This document shows positions 17,201 through 28,723 of a stretch of DNA of 64,000 nucleotides, piece after piece. Under the pieces are notes generated by a model that made no database searches, was not told the DNA's origin, and saw only the letters and a list, made by a program, of their open reading frames with translations. Where the stretch lies: NCBI GenBank assembly GCA_021464415.1, contig CM038467.1, positions 25,969,748 to 26,033,747 on the forward strand. The letters are read 5' to 3'. Both the position numbers and the translations under genes were made by a program. Position 1 is the first letter of the stretch, and each line of letters starts with the position of its first letter. Source of the stretch: Lonicera japonica. Taxonomy: Eukaryota > Streptophyta > Magnoliopsida > Dipsacales > Caprifoliaceae.

Positions 17201-20200
17201 TCTTGAGCAAGTGGTAAAACATGTATTATTTATGATTGAGGCCAAAAGTAACCATTTTCTCTCTCTCACGCTTAATATCTATATATATAAAGTGGCTCCT
17301 CTAAAGTTGGCACAATTATTGTGGAGGTAAAGTTGTGAAATCTGGAACACTTATTTTAAATTGGATGGTTCATGTTAGCATCTATTCTTAATAGAGTCCT
17401 TGCCAGAGGGTACCCTTCCTCTCTAGCGAGGACTCAAAATCTGAACCATTCAATTTAAAATCAAGATGGATTTCAACCATTTTGAGGCTCCATCGTACTT
17501 TTGTTTTCCAATCTTACCCCTACAATATTCTTTTTCATAAAAAATTATAATTGCAACAAGATTCGAACCATCACTACTAAGATTGTTAAAAACACATCCA
17601 ACCACTATGCCACCTATCATTTTTGTTAATTCTTCTCGTCAAATTACATGTATGAGAGGAACATGATGCTCAGATTGTAGCTTAAACTCCCAAAAAACAT
17701 TTCTAGAAGAACTTTTTAATGCATAAATAGTTACCATCTCTGCTGAGAGTATACCATTTGATTTCACCCCTGCGAGCAAGAAAGAAAGAAGATCAATCCA
17801 ATTCCGTATGAAAGGATCTTTAAGCCCCAACGAATCAACAATTTCTGAAAAGGGTCTCAGAAGCTTTGTAGCACCAAGTGCTCCTTGGGGTCCCATTTGA
17901 GCAAATGATTTCAAGAGAGAAGGTGCATATCTAAATGCAGCAGTAGAAACAACACCCAAATCGCCTCGGATAGATAGAGGTGGCAGAGCCATGGCAGCTG
18001 TCGAGAGTGGAAGAATCGAATCCTGTAGACAAATGAATTATACAAGAGGCAGTTATAGAGAACCGTGGAAACTAAATTGGCAATATCATGTATAATATTA
18101 TAATTTTCAAGGTATCACAAGGCCATCTGGAAATCTGCTAATCAAGTTTCACCTTTTCCAAGGCAGCCTCCTCTCGTCCTCTTTCCTCAAGCAAGCAATA
18201 ATAATAATAATAATAATAAAAAGAAGAAGAATATATTTCTGCCATGATGACTGTTGTCAGCTCGCTTCTCTATATGCTAGTATTATTTTCCAAAAGTCAA
18301 GTGCGAAGGCCACCCCGTCTAGTTACTTCTTAGGCTGCCACTGGATACTTAGAAGAATTCTTTTGTTTTAAAGAAAAACACTCTACCTAAAGACATATAT
18401 GCAATAAAAGGAATACTGATTAAGGAAAGAAGATATACAACACTTACAAGAAGTTTTTTCCATTCTTGCACCGCATCTGGACCTGCATACGTCTCCAGGT
18501 CCTGAAGAATGATTGAAATATCATATTATGCATCCTGCTTGAATTAGGAACCCAGAACTACAGTATAACGTCAAAGAGGTTAACTGGATGTGTCTTGTTG
18601 GTAAATGTTCATTTTGCTTAATTTTATCAGAAGACAGTTGTTTACCTCCAATAGGGTGTGTTTTCATTATGAGAACAGTACCTTCACTATATCTCTAATA
18701 GCTCATGATAAAGCATGACTATCATGAATTATGTTTCAACTGTTGATGTCAATGTACTCATTCAGATCTATCCATGTAAATATACAGGTTCAATTTATTC
18801 GTAAAGAAGCATCAATCATCAAGTAACCCAACCAAATTTCATCATAGGCCATCATATTGCACATTATTTCAATCACAGGCAGTGTCTCACCAACTAAAGC
18901 ATGTGGTTACTGATTAGCATCCACTTACTTGTCTCACTCGACAGTCGACACAAATATGTGTTCTGTAATTATAATGCATTTTAAGTTTCTTGGAGGTTTT
19001 TTCTCTGCATCTAATATCCACGTTATGTTGTCATCAAATCAAGATTGCTACATCTAGCTTACCTATCAGACATGCTAGTGAAGGCCCTCTAGATAATTGA
19101 ACTGAGCTGTAACTTGGCGAGAAGGATTGGGTTAGGGAGAGTGAATACTGGAGCGATGAGAAAAAAATACAACTTCATTAATTATCGGTTTGGAATACCT
19201 ATGAAGCATGGATACGACGAGCACATGACAAGAGATATGAAATGACTTTAAAAAACGATAGAGACGCGTTAGCGACATATCAATTATTTTATATATATTT
19301 AATATATATTAATAAAATATAATTAACTCTCTGATTTCCAAATAAATCAAAATACATTAATGGACTAAATACTTGCAACAGATCTACACATAGACCCCTT
19401 CTATTTAATAAAATTGTATTCCAATCACTAGATGAAGTTGAATCGTGTACGAAGAGTGTCCAAGAGACGCGTCCGGCATAACAACTGTGCCTGAGGAGAG
19501 TGTCCGTGATTCGTACAACGAGTTCAGTTTACTTATTATAAGGTTTGGGCAAGTGGTAAGGGCTTCTATTGAATTCAAAGAAAATGGACAGATTATCCAG
19601 AAAAGCATCAAAACATGCAGTAACAACTCAGTAGCCTGAGAATGAACTGCTTTGAATATAAAGCACTACACATGTCATATAAGAAACGGATTTTACTGTT
19701 TATGACAGTAGATTGCTTTGCAGAACTCATTTTAGTATGGTATTGTTTTATTGTCTTGGGTCAAGACATAGATAGGGGATTTATTTAATGAGTCATTCCT
19801 TAATTAATTATTTCCTTTTCTTTCCTTTCCTAAATTGTGACCTTAGGGTATACTTTGTGTGGCATTTATACCCATTTGGGAGTCTGTAAAACATAGCTAT
19901 AACAACAATTACCAATACAATTTCATATGCTGAAACCCCACCAGAAACATTATATACAGTAGAATGCAATGACAATATAGGTTTTTTTCTTTAAATTGTT
20001 CTGCTGTCAATCATCAGGTCTTCAAAGTTCAAGGGAAACGTCAAAATTTTAGGGAAAAATCAATTAAAGGTTGCTAAAAAAAATATGAAACCAAAAGTAA
20101 AAATTGAGAATCCACCTTGAAAAATTCTGTTGGACCAATGCGTGACAAAAATTCACCTTCAGGTACATAAACCATCCATGAATCGTACTTGGCACATGGA

Positions 20201-22702
20201 ATTGACTCGCCCAATGCATCCAAAACCTGCATGTCATACACATACAATAACTTACATCAGATGGAGCTACAGATATGGCAGAAATTTGATTTGACACACC
20301 ATACAAAGTAGAATTTATGTTTTAGAAAGGAAACTTCATTATGTCAACACGGAATGATCATTTAGCGATAATGATGCAATTGAATATCCAACATAATTTA
20401 GAGCGACACACAATGACCAAATATTCATTTCGTTAGGCCTTATGCATTTAGAGTAGATAGAGTATTTTATTTTGTTAAATAAATGATATAACAAGCCAAT
20501 TTAACAAGTCAATAAGGCGGAAAAATCAACATGCGGAATTAGAGTTTGCCACCGAAAAACTGCAATACCTTTGAAAGATGAGTTCAACTAAAAAAATTCA
20601 GAGTAAGTTAGTGATGTATAGATTATGTAACTAAAATTTTACTCCACTTAACAAGGTATAACTTATGTCGGTAGTATAAACATTTAGTTAAAGTATCATG
20701 ATCGTATAAGACCAGTAGGTATGACGATGACAAGGTAGGAGACTAAGGGTCCGTTTGATAACAACATGAAAAATGATAATAAAAACAGTTGATTTTTCTG
20801 AGAAATTGGAAAATAAGTTGAGCCATGTGGTGAGATGTCTTCTTACTTTTTGGGTTTTTCAATTGAAATTTTTTCTTAGGGGGTTGAGGAAGAAAAATTG
20901 TCCACAAAAAATACTGAAGGATGGAGGACATCTACTCCTAAAAATGAATATGAGATGGATAGCATCTCATCACATGCCTTAATTTATTTTCCAACCTCTC
21001 ACTTTTTCTTTTCATTTTCCATGTTATCAAACGGAGCCTAAGAGTTTAAATAACTTGAGTTCAAACCCTGGATAGATTGAATTTTAATCTAAATTTCTTT
21101 ATAACTACATTTGCATCCCCTTACAAGAAAACATTGATTTCTAATTTAAATGTCTCTATAATATTTTCTAGTGATCTTTACGTACATCAAAGTTCAAACT
21201 ATTGTAGTGCTATCATGGGTGCAGAACAAAGACTTATCCTAAAACAATAGCAACTTGAGTACTAATCTTTCTCCCAAAAGTTAAAGCGGCAATTGCACCC
21301 CTTTATTACATACTCTGTCCACAAATGCTATGATATCATATTTACATATAAAATAAGGCAAAATGATAAGGAATAAATTACTTGTGCGAGGGGATTTGCT
21401 TGAGGACCTCTAGATTGAAATCCGGAGAATAAAGATGGACCAGAGTCAAATTTGTAGCCTTTGATCTCAAACGAGTGAGCAGCACCACCAGGTAAATCAT
21501 GGCTTTCTAAAACTAAAACATCTTGACCATATCTAGCTAGTAGTCCTCCACAACATAGTCCAGCAATACCACTCCCTATAACGACAACATCAGCTTCCGG
21601 TTTGCCTGCACATTATTCTGCATTTGAGTCACAATGTTTCTTCAAAGACCCTAATTGTCGTTTATGACATTTTATAAAGAAACATTTTAGGATTATTAAA
21701 CTCAGCTGACATTTCCATGTTCAATAAGCACATCTCTTGGACAAAAATCTGCTCGATTCTTGTTTCAAATTATCTTACTCTCTTTATCTGAGTCTTACAT
21801 TGGAGAGAATGTAGTGATGGCTTAGTTTTGAATATCTAGCTTTGCTACACCAATAGTTTCCTATGTAAAGGACTTGGGGGCAGTGGAGATACATGCTCGA
21901 AACCTCAGTTTCAAATCCTTGCAAGGATAGTTAACAGGGGACGGCTACCCCCATCTGTGTAACCTACTATTACAGTTTCTTAATAAAATTTTGCTCTAGT
22001 CCTTGTCTGGAGTTTCACTAAAAAAAAAAAAAGATGGTTTACAAAGGGGGGACAAGTACAAAACTATGGAATCCTGCCATTTAAAGAGCAGAAGTAAGAG
22101 ACCATAAATTACTACTTAAGAACAAGAACTAAGTTAGAAATTTAAGCTATGCAGCAATATGATTTATTGATATTTCAGTAAATATTATATATCACACTTA
22201 GTGCATAGCCAATTAAAAGTCCAGAAATTGTTTCCAATGAGACCATTTACAATATCCATTCAATTTGTTGTATGCATTTCTTTTCATCTGATTAGTGCCA
22301 GATAGAAACCGTATGTACAATTTATTAGCTACTTTAGCACTACTCTAAAATTGCAATACGAAATTACGGAAAACGCCATGCTTACTAACTTTTTGCATAA
22401 ATTTTTTATACAAACTGACGTGACACAGTGACTGGTTGAGTCACATATTTAATATATTATCTATTTATCTTATTGCTTCTACAACTGTTTGTACAAAAAG
22501 TTTGGGGCAAGAGAGTAAAAAGACCTGGGAAAGTTTTGCTGGGTGTAGTAGTAGTAGGGTAACCACTGGTTGAGGATCCAGTGGAAATTCGGGCCAAAAC
22601 AGTGCGTTTTCTGTAGCATCGAGAATTAGAAGTGAAATTGGGGGAGAGAGATGAGAATCCAGGAAAATTAGAGGAAGAGGAAATTGCACCCAACACTCCC
22701 AT
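14245..22702 (-). CDS. Plastid FAD-dependent oxidoreductase, carotenoid isomerase-like (CRTISO-like, At1g57770 type), complete
   Basis: Nine coding exons on the minus strand with phase-matched GT..AG introns: 22702-22525, 21605-21382, 20226-20116, 18501-18448, 18022-17735, 16905-16714, 16625-16467, 15654-15418 and 14559-14245. They join to 585 residues. Residues 1-45 are Ser/Thr/Arg-rich with few acids, typical of a chloroplast transit peptide. A Rossmann FAD site follows: VVVIGSGIAG (66-75) with the strand-ending acidic residue Glu93. The C-terminal cofactor segment reads CGDSTFPGIGVPAVAASG. This tail separates it from true CRTISO, which as I recall has a different CVGDSCFPGQG-type tail, and points to the CRTISO-like clade. 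Role by family: FAD-dependent isomerase or desaturase acting on carotenoid-like polyenes in plastids; the actual substrate is not established from sequence. The first intron's donor, CAG|GTCTTT, is weak but gives the right phase. Several introns hold repeats. Confidence 0.93.
18201..18232. repeat. (AAT)n/(AAG)n microsatellite in intron 4 of the oxidoreductase gene
   Basis: A run of AAT units passes directly into AAG units, the same order as the larger compound run at 12582. It is intronic. Confidence 0.85.
19202..19518. mobile_element. Foldback element in intron 3 of the oxidoreductase gene
   Basis: The left end ctatgaagcatggatacgac and the right end gtgtccgtgattcgtacaac are inverted relatives (about 13 of 16 positions). 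The consensus, ACGAAGCACGGACAC, is a common pattern of plant repeats. The middle is AT-rich. No coding capacity is seen. Confidence 0.5.
20748..21044. mobile_element. Foldback MITE in intron 2 of the oxidoreductase gene
   Basis: Left end gggtccgtttgataacaaca, right end catgttatcaaacggagcct: a clear inverted pair. Pairing extends for about 90 bp ('gccatgtggtgagatgt' against 'gcatctcatcacatgcc'). A direct 'taag' flanks both ends and may be part of a target duplication. Related to 9841-10126. Confidence 0.75.
21862..22033. mobile_element. Possible SINE in intron 1 of the oxidoreductase gene
   Basis: On the plus strand, 'ggcagtggagatacatgctcg' is followed by 'ctcagtttcaaatcc', which resembles a degenerate pol III box B (GGTTCAAATCC). 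The unit ends in a run of 13 A residues at 22021-22033. This is the form of a tRNA-derived SINE. Box A is not convincing. Confidence 0.4.
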
Positions 22703-22876
22703 TGATATAATATATATCAGATTATGTCTTAGAGAGAGAGGAATTGTTTGCTTGTTTGTGTGTGTTTAGAGGAGCATAGACAAGAAGAGGAGAGGAGCTG
22801 CTGCCTGCAGCTTTTAACTACTTTTGAAGTTCAAAACTAACCACGTAGTCTCCCATTTTCGTTGTGGTTTTATACC
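22703..22876 (-). promoter_or_regulatory. Leader and candidate TATA box of the oxidoreductase gene
   Basis: On the minus strand, ggtataaaacc at 22867-22876 is a candidate TATA box. Below it lies a CT-rich, AG-poor stretch down to the ATG at 22702, with (GA/CT) and (GT/CA) short runs, typical of a plant 5'-UTR. The transcription start is not fixed. Confidence 0.45.
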
Positions 22877-22879
22877 ATA

Positions 22880-24002
22880 TATCTCTTTCAAAGCCAAAAG
22901 ATAAATAACAAACACCGAATTTAGCGGCACACTCGATATATAAAGAACAAACTTCAAGTTGATTAAAAAGTTTTTCGCTCATCCGTTTTTTTTTTTCTTA
23001 AATTCATTATTTATCAAATTCACGGTTATATAAATTATTTTTATTATATTTATCAAGCATACTATATTTTAAATCAATTCGATATTTATAAATATATAAT
23101 TCTTATACCTACTTTTACTTAATTTTCGTAAGGTTTATAATTTAATATAAAACATGATGATTACGATAATGGACTTGTGTATCTTTAATTATTTTAATTT
23201 TTTTTCACATACATTTTTGAGATATTATAATAAAGTAATTTAACAGTAGAATTGATGAATTATAAAATTGAAAGACAGTTATTGATGGGTGTAACACTAA
23301 GCGCAATTTAAGTCCGCCCCATTTATAAATTCTATAAATTAAATATATCTAGTGTTGTTTGGTTAAATGGAAAAACTTTGTGTTTAGCATCCTTATATCC
23401 GTGTTTAAAAATATATTTTTTTTGAAAATTTTAAAACATAAATAGTAATTTCGTAATTTCACAGTTATATTGAAATCTCTACTTAAATGATTATTAAGAT
23501 GATACTGGTTGTCAAAGTAATAGTTTCTTGAAAAGGCAAATTTAACTAAATTTAAAAGTAACAAAGATGAGGTGACTAGCTTTAGCTAAAAACAATATAT
23601 ACAATATGTGTGTGACTCACATATGTATAATTTGAAAAAAAGAAGAAGAAAACAATTTAACAATATAATAATAAATAACTTGACGGATAAACGTGTCTTA
23701 AAATTAAAGGTCTGAATCTCCCCAAGCAATTTTTTTTTTCTTATTTTAAAGAATTCCCTTTCTTCGCACCTCACGTAGCTCCCTGTCAACTTGTTGAATC
23801 ATTTATCTCCCAACGATAAAAGCAAAAGATCAAAGAAATTCATTTGGAAAGTTTTTGGCACTAAGAGGCGCTCTTCTACACTAGCTCGATCATTTATTTG
23901 AGATGCTAAACAACTCCTTGTAGATTGCCAAAATTGATAAAAAAAAAAAAATGTGCGTAGAGAAGGAAATGTTGTTGTTTACGGTCTAAGCAAACGTGAC
24001 TC
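22880..24002. other. Gene-free AT-rich stretch
   Basis: No gene is supported. At 23353, 'gttgtttggttaaat' resembles the terminal repeat of the 63035 element and could be a solo end. Confidence 0.45.
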
Positions 24003-24314
24003 GTCTAAGGGGGTTTAGTTCGAGACTTGAATGAATGAGTTTTTTTCACAAAAATTGGTGGAAATGATATTTGAAATGAGTAGATCAACTTCACAAAATT
24101 TTATCAAAAAATTTAAACGAAAGTAGGTGAAACTGTCATATAAAATTTTAACGGTAAAAAATGAACATATGTATTAAATTTTTATTGCACCTACTTCCAG
24201 TTTAAATTTTTAAATGAAATTTAGTAAAGACGATCTACTCATTACAGATATCATCTCAACCAAGTTTTGCGAAAAAATTCATCCATTCAAGTTTCCAACT
24301 AGACTCCTTTAAAT
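24003..24314. mobile_element. Foldback element, family shared with 33497-33804
   Basis: The left end (gtctaagggggtttagttcg and following) and the right end (aagtttccaactagactcct) form an inverted pair that continues inward: 'gaatgaatgagttttttt' against 'aaaaaattcatccattcaag'. The internal text 'attggtggaaatgat' and 'caaaattttatcaa' recurs in the element at 33.5 kb. There is no ORF. Confidence 0.7.
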
Positions 24315-26245
24315 GAACTTGGATGGAAGGGAACATGGAGGGAATGCAATTCCAATTAAGTGTGTAAGAAATACCGAAGATTTTGTCATTTAAATCGAGA
24401 AAGTACCTAACTTTTTGTTACCTCTCCTATATAATAACATCGCTTTGTTAAATGATAGTTTTTATCTCTTGTTTTATTAGGAAAAAATAATAATTACCTT
24501 AAAAAAAAGGGAAATTCAAACAAAACAATTCAAATGTAACTTCGCACCAAAAGAATAATGCTTTAATTACTATTTTACCCTCAATTCATAACCCCTCTCC
24601 TCTAGTCCTATTGGTTTCTTCCCTCTTTAATTCCTGCGATCGGTAACTACATCCCTCAACCACCAAAAGTGGCCAGGTGGTAACGCACTGCGTTTAATCA
24701 TGAGTTCGACCAGAAATTTCCTGGATCAAGTTTCTAGCACCTGCAAAAGCACTCTTAGTTCTTTAATCTGTATCCACCATTAATTAGATACTTGCATTCA
24801 ATTTTGCTATGCAAGATTTCTAACTTTAAACTTCAATTATAATTGCTTACATTTTGATTTTCTAGCAATTGTTGAGGTTTGGAGTTCATTGTTAAATCAA
24901 TTTCTTTTGCAATTTGTTATAGGACTAGTCGATCATGTACTTTTTACACCAGTCACAACAGGTTATATGCACACTAGTAACGGTAAATTATATTTCAGAA
25001 ACAATCCCAAATAAAACTATAAAGAGAATAACGTATACGCAAAATTAACCCACCCATTAATTAGGTTAATGAAAATAGAGTAGCATGCCGGAAGGAAAAC
25101 ACTGGCATTAACAAAGTAAAACCTCCCCTATTCATAACCAGAACAAGAACATGTCCTAAATTTGCATAATTTTCACACTATATAATCCGTATGCTTCATT
25201 CACGAGATTCAACTTGCATTAGCATTTTCAACTTGAAGCTCTCTTTCCTGGTGATATAAACCACTCAGAGAAGCAAAATAAATGACTTAAAAACAGTTTT
25301 CAAATAACATTAAAAATCAGATGAATTAGTTGAAAAATCATAAGGAAAGCCTAAATTTCGGGTTTCACACGTGCATGAATTTTAAACTACTTGCGCTAGG
25401 AATTCCCCTAATTAGCTTGTTAAAGCTTAAATCCTAGTCCAAATCACAACACACAGAATATAGTTCAAAAGAAAAGGAAGAGGCAAAAAGTTCAAGTCAA
25501 CCATAGGTGATGATCCAGCAAATTAGAGGTATCAAGGAAAGGAAGCCGCACAAGTATTGGAAGACCTGCAACTTAAATTTCAACAAAATATAAGCAATGG
25601 AAAGGAAAACATTATCGTCAATCTAATATAATGAACTGGACTATCAAAGCTAGTGGACTGTTTTTAAACAAAGAAAACTCAGATTAACAACATTTACCTA
25701 CTAAGATAAACTAGTCAAATGATAACCCAACATAATAAGTACGATTGATAATTGGGTTTCGAAGGTAGTTTTGGAGTGCAGGAACAATAAATTTTCATAA
25801 ATCAACCCTCATGTTAAAAGACCTCAATTATATTAGATCTTACAACAAAATCAATCCTTCAAGATCTCTATGTTCTTAAAGAGTAGCTATTATCCCAAAG
25901 GGAGTTTGGTATTTAGTTCTCATAATCCTGGAAAATATTCTTAAATCTTTTTAATTTTGAACTTCAATTACATCTATTTCTTTTGTAAGAATGCTTTTAG
26001 TGAGTTGGTCTAACTAAAGGAGATATTAAAATAGTATAATCTTTAAGAGCCTCACACTTTAGAAATCCATACACTCAAGCTCGAACTAACCTATTTCACA
26101 CAATAGTAGTCACGACAAGGAGCCTCAATTATTCATGGTTGCATCTAAATCTACCTATTTGCGACATTCTTATTCCCAAGAGACACTTGAACATCACACA
26201 AATATATATACATATATATATATATAAATATAATTACAGTCTCGA
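24315..26245. other. Gene-free stretch
   Basis: Nothing coding is supported. At 24660-24730 the phrase 'gccaggtggtaacgcactgcg ... gagttcgacc' resembles a degenerate tRNA-derived sequence (boxes A and B), but no complete tRNA fold was found. Confidence 0.4.
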
Positions 26246-26249
26246 CTTT

Positions 26250-26475
26250 CGAATGTACATATTTACAGAGATTGAAATTGAGCTCATAGAAGCATATATA
26301 TACGATCAATACAGTTTACTCACAAATCAAGAGTCATTATCAAACACAGCTTACATTTTTGGAAGCAACAATTCATCTTTTCACACGAGGTACCTAATGC
26401 AAATGAAATAACAAAATCCGGGCTCGAATGTACATATTTACAGAGATTGAAATTGAGGTCATAGAAGCATATATA
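26250..26475. repeat. 51 bp direct duplication, 175 bp apart
   Basis: A 51 bp block starting cgaatgtacatatttacaga occurs at 26250-26300 and 26425-26475 with one mismatch. The second copy abuts the segment related to the palindrome at 58-62 kb, so the duplication may mark how that fragment arrived. Confidence 0.85.
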
Positions 26476-26489
26476 GGATAATCATGGTC

Positions 26490-26850
26490 ACAACCAGTGA
26501 CTTATCGCGAAGGGTTAAAGGTGTACTTATATGGGATTGATGGAACATTGAGATCGGAGCAACATTGGTGTCACATTGATGATAATTTTGAGTACCCAAA
26601 ATGTTGTTCAAGATTCGTGGGACATGATATATATGATCTTGAGCATGTAAGCATAAATTAAGTTAGTCTCATTATATATATACACAAAAAAATTAAAAAC
26701 TGTAATAATACCTAATAACATAAATTATTCAATAACTATGTAACATATGGAAGGCAAAAATGTGAGAAGAAGGTGAGGAGGCTTAAGAGGGAGCAAGAGT
26801 CTAGTCTCTTATATGAATTTCAAATAATTGCTTAGCTCTCATATATATAT
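26490..26850. repeat. Fragment of the palindrome family, beside a short open exon-like block
   Basis: From 26648 to about 26850 the sequence matches the outer part of the palindrome's right arm (61690-61950), including 'tgtaataatacctaata' and 'atgaa.ttcaaat.attgctta'. Next to it, 26494-26647 is free of stops on the plus strand in one frame, contains the phrase EGLKVYLYGIDG, and ends at a GTAAGC donor-like site. It is short, but its composition differs from its surroundings. I do not recognise it. It could be a relic exon or chance. Confidence 0.45.
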
Positions 26851-27079
26851 AATTATATATATAATAAGCAGCAAAGGTATTCGAATCCAAAAATGTGTAT
26901 CTCTTAAAAAAAAATCGTGTGGCTGCTAATTGATCAAAAAAACAACGAATGGTTGAGATGAAATAAGCTTGCCAAATCTCCTGCTTACTTCTCCTACTTT
27001 CATTAAAAAATACACTCACTTTAAAGGAAACTCTCACAAATACCCTACTCTTACTCTTACAAATTCTCTTTTTCTTCGG

Positions 27080-27312
27080 ACCACCGAAGCACCAGGAGCG
27101 GTCATCGACACCGGACCGCTGGCTACCTTACATAAATACTTATTCCTTTTCTCTATTTCTCAACTCTCATCTCTCCCTTCATTCTCAAATTTTAGGGCTT
27201 TTTGTATCATCTTTCCCTTGCATTTGGGTGTTTAATAAAAGATCATGGTTTTTTAGGGCTTTTTTCCTATCTTCCCCTTTTTTAAGATTTCTTGCATTTG
27301 GGTGTTTGATAT
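27080..27312 (+). repeat. Leader-like segment related, in inverted orientation, to 34078-34230
   Basis: On the plus strand 'caccggaccgctggctacctt' is followed by a CT-rich stretch and then 'tttcttgcatttgggtgtttgat'. The minus strand at 34230-34060 gives the same order ('caccgggccaatggcgacctt', CT-rich stretch, 'atttcttgcatttgggtgtttgat'). The two are diverged copies of one unit. The GC-rich start stands out in this AT-rich DNA. They may be relics of a gene's first exon. Confidence 0.55.
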
Positions 27313-28723
27313 CGAGACTTATCCCAAAAGAACATTCCTAAATTTCATAAATTACGTGATTTACCCAATCCTATCTCAAAACCATGCAAAAAGAACGGAG
27401 CCTAAATTAAATTATAAATTAGCTAGATTTGGGACACAACGTATCACAAGTCTCGGACTTGCTCCAATCCCCTTTACAGCCTCACACTTCAATAACGGGT
27501 TTGGGATTTTCGTTCTTGAAGAAGAACACTTAATTTGATATGAAGTCTGATTCAAACTCTCGGTGGTGTGATGCAAAATTGCTCTTTAAAAAGTGTTAAA
27601 ATTGATATTAAAAGAGCAATGGATGATCTCTGGCCATGGGAGTTTATTTATAAGAGAAATAAAGTTAGACTCCTATTTGAATTAAGAAAGACACCAAAAA
27701 AGATTAATTTTTGCGATAAAAATTCGATGACCATAAACTGTAGCCGAACCAGTCCAGTGAGGAATATGTGTACAGGCCCACCTGCTGGGAAAACCAAATT
27801 CCATGGAAAACTCTGAAAAGCTGCTGGACTGGTCCACTTAAGAAATTTTGTACCGGTCCACCTTTATAACAGGCCAATTTGAAATCAGCTTCAAATGCTT
27901 ACAAATTTTTTTCACGGAATTTGAAGCAGGTTCTCTTTCAACATGATCAAACCAACATTTCAAGAGTTTCCTACTTAATTATAACATGCAGAAACTTTGT
28001 TAAAACATTTATTTATTAAAAACACTTTGGTTTAAACTCTTTTAATATGCACCACCTAAAATCAACCTCAAATTTCTACCAACCTTATATAGCATATAAT
28101 CTTTAATGCATTACCCTAGGTAGCTTTGTCACTTAAAGTCTTCAAAGAATAAGACGATTAACTCAACAACCGTAAAAGTGAAACTTGTGATTTGTCGAAG
28201 GAATAAAGCCAATCAAAGTAGACCTTACAAACTCTCCCTTTGGCTATTCCGAGACACAACATAATACATCCTAAACAGACTCAATGACATGACAACTATA
28301 ATACCGCAATCCCAAACAAAATTACAATTATACAGAGATAACTTGAGCCTAAACAATTTGACTAAAAACTCAATACATGCCAGCACATCAAATTTCTAGC
28401 AGATATACATGAAACATCATAACTCAAACAAATACCTTGAGAAGAAGATAATGTAAATAGAATCAATCAACCACAAATCTCCCCCTAAACCAGTGAAATC
28501 ATTCTCCCCCTTTATATGAGAAATAGCCAAAGACAATTAATTATCAAAATAATATGCATGAACGTTTAAGAAAGCAGACGATAGCATATTACGATAATAA
28601 CCAAGTGCTAAGTTCCAAATAAGAACAGCAAATATAAAGGATTAAGTTCTAGCAAACAAAAAAGTTCTCCAAGGAAAATGAGGACAAACAAGTTATAAAG
28701 CTAGTCCTAAAATAGAACTAAAG
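27313..28723. other. Region without a recognised gene; 3' flank of the retroelement ORF
   Basis: Short ORFs at 27302-27816 have no recognised motif. On the minus strand, downstream of the 28724 stop, there are two GGGGGAGA tracts (28483-28489 and 28505-28512 read as CTCCCCC on the plus strand). Such purine tracts are common next to plant LTR-retroelement coding regions and could be polypurine-tract-like, but no LTR was found. Confidence 0.4.

Noticed and set aside
17270..17620. Possible Helitron in intron 5 of the oxidoreductase gene (starts TCTATATATATAAAG)
   Set aside because: No 3' hairpin followed by CTRR could be found; the start alone is AT-simple.
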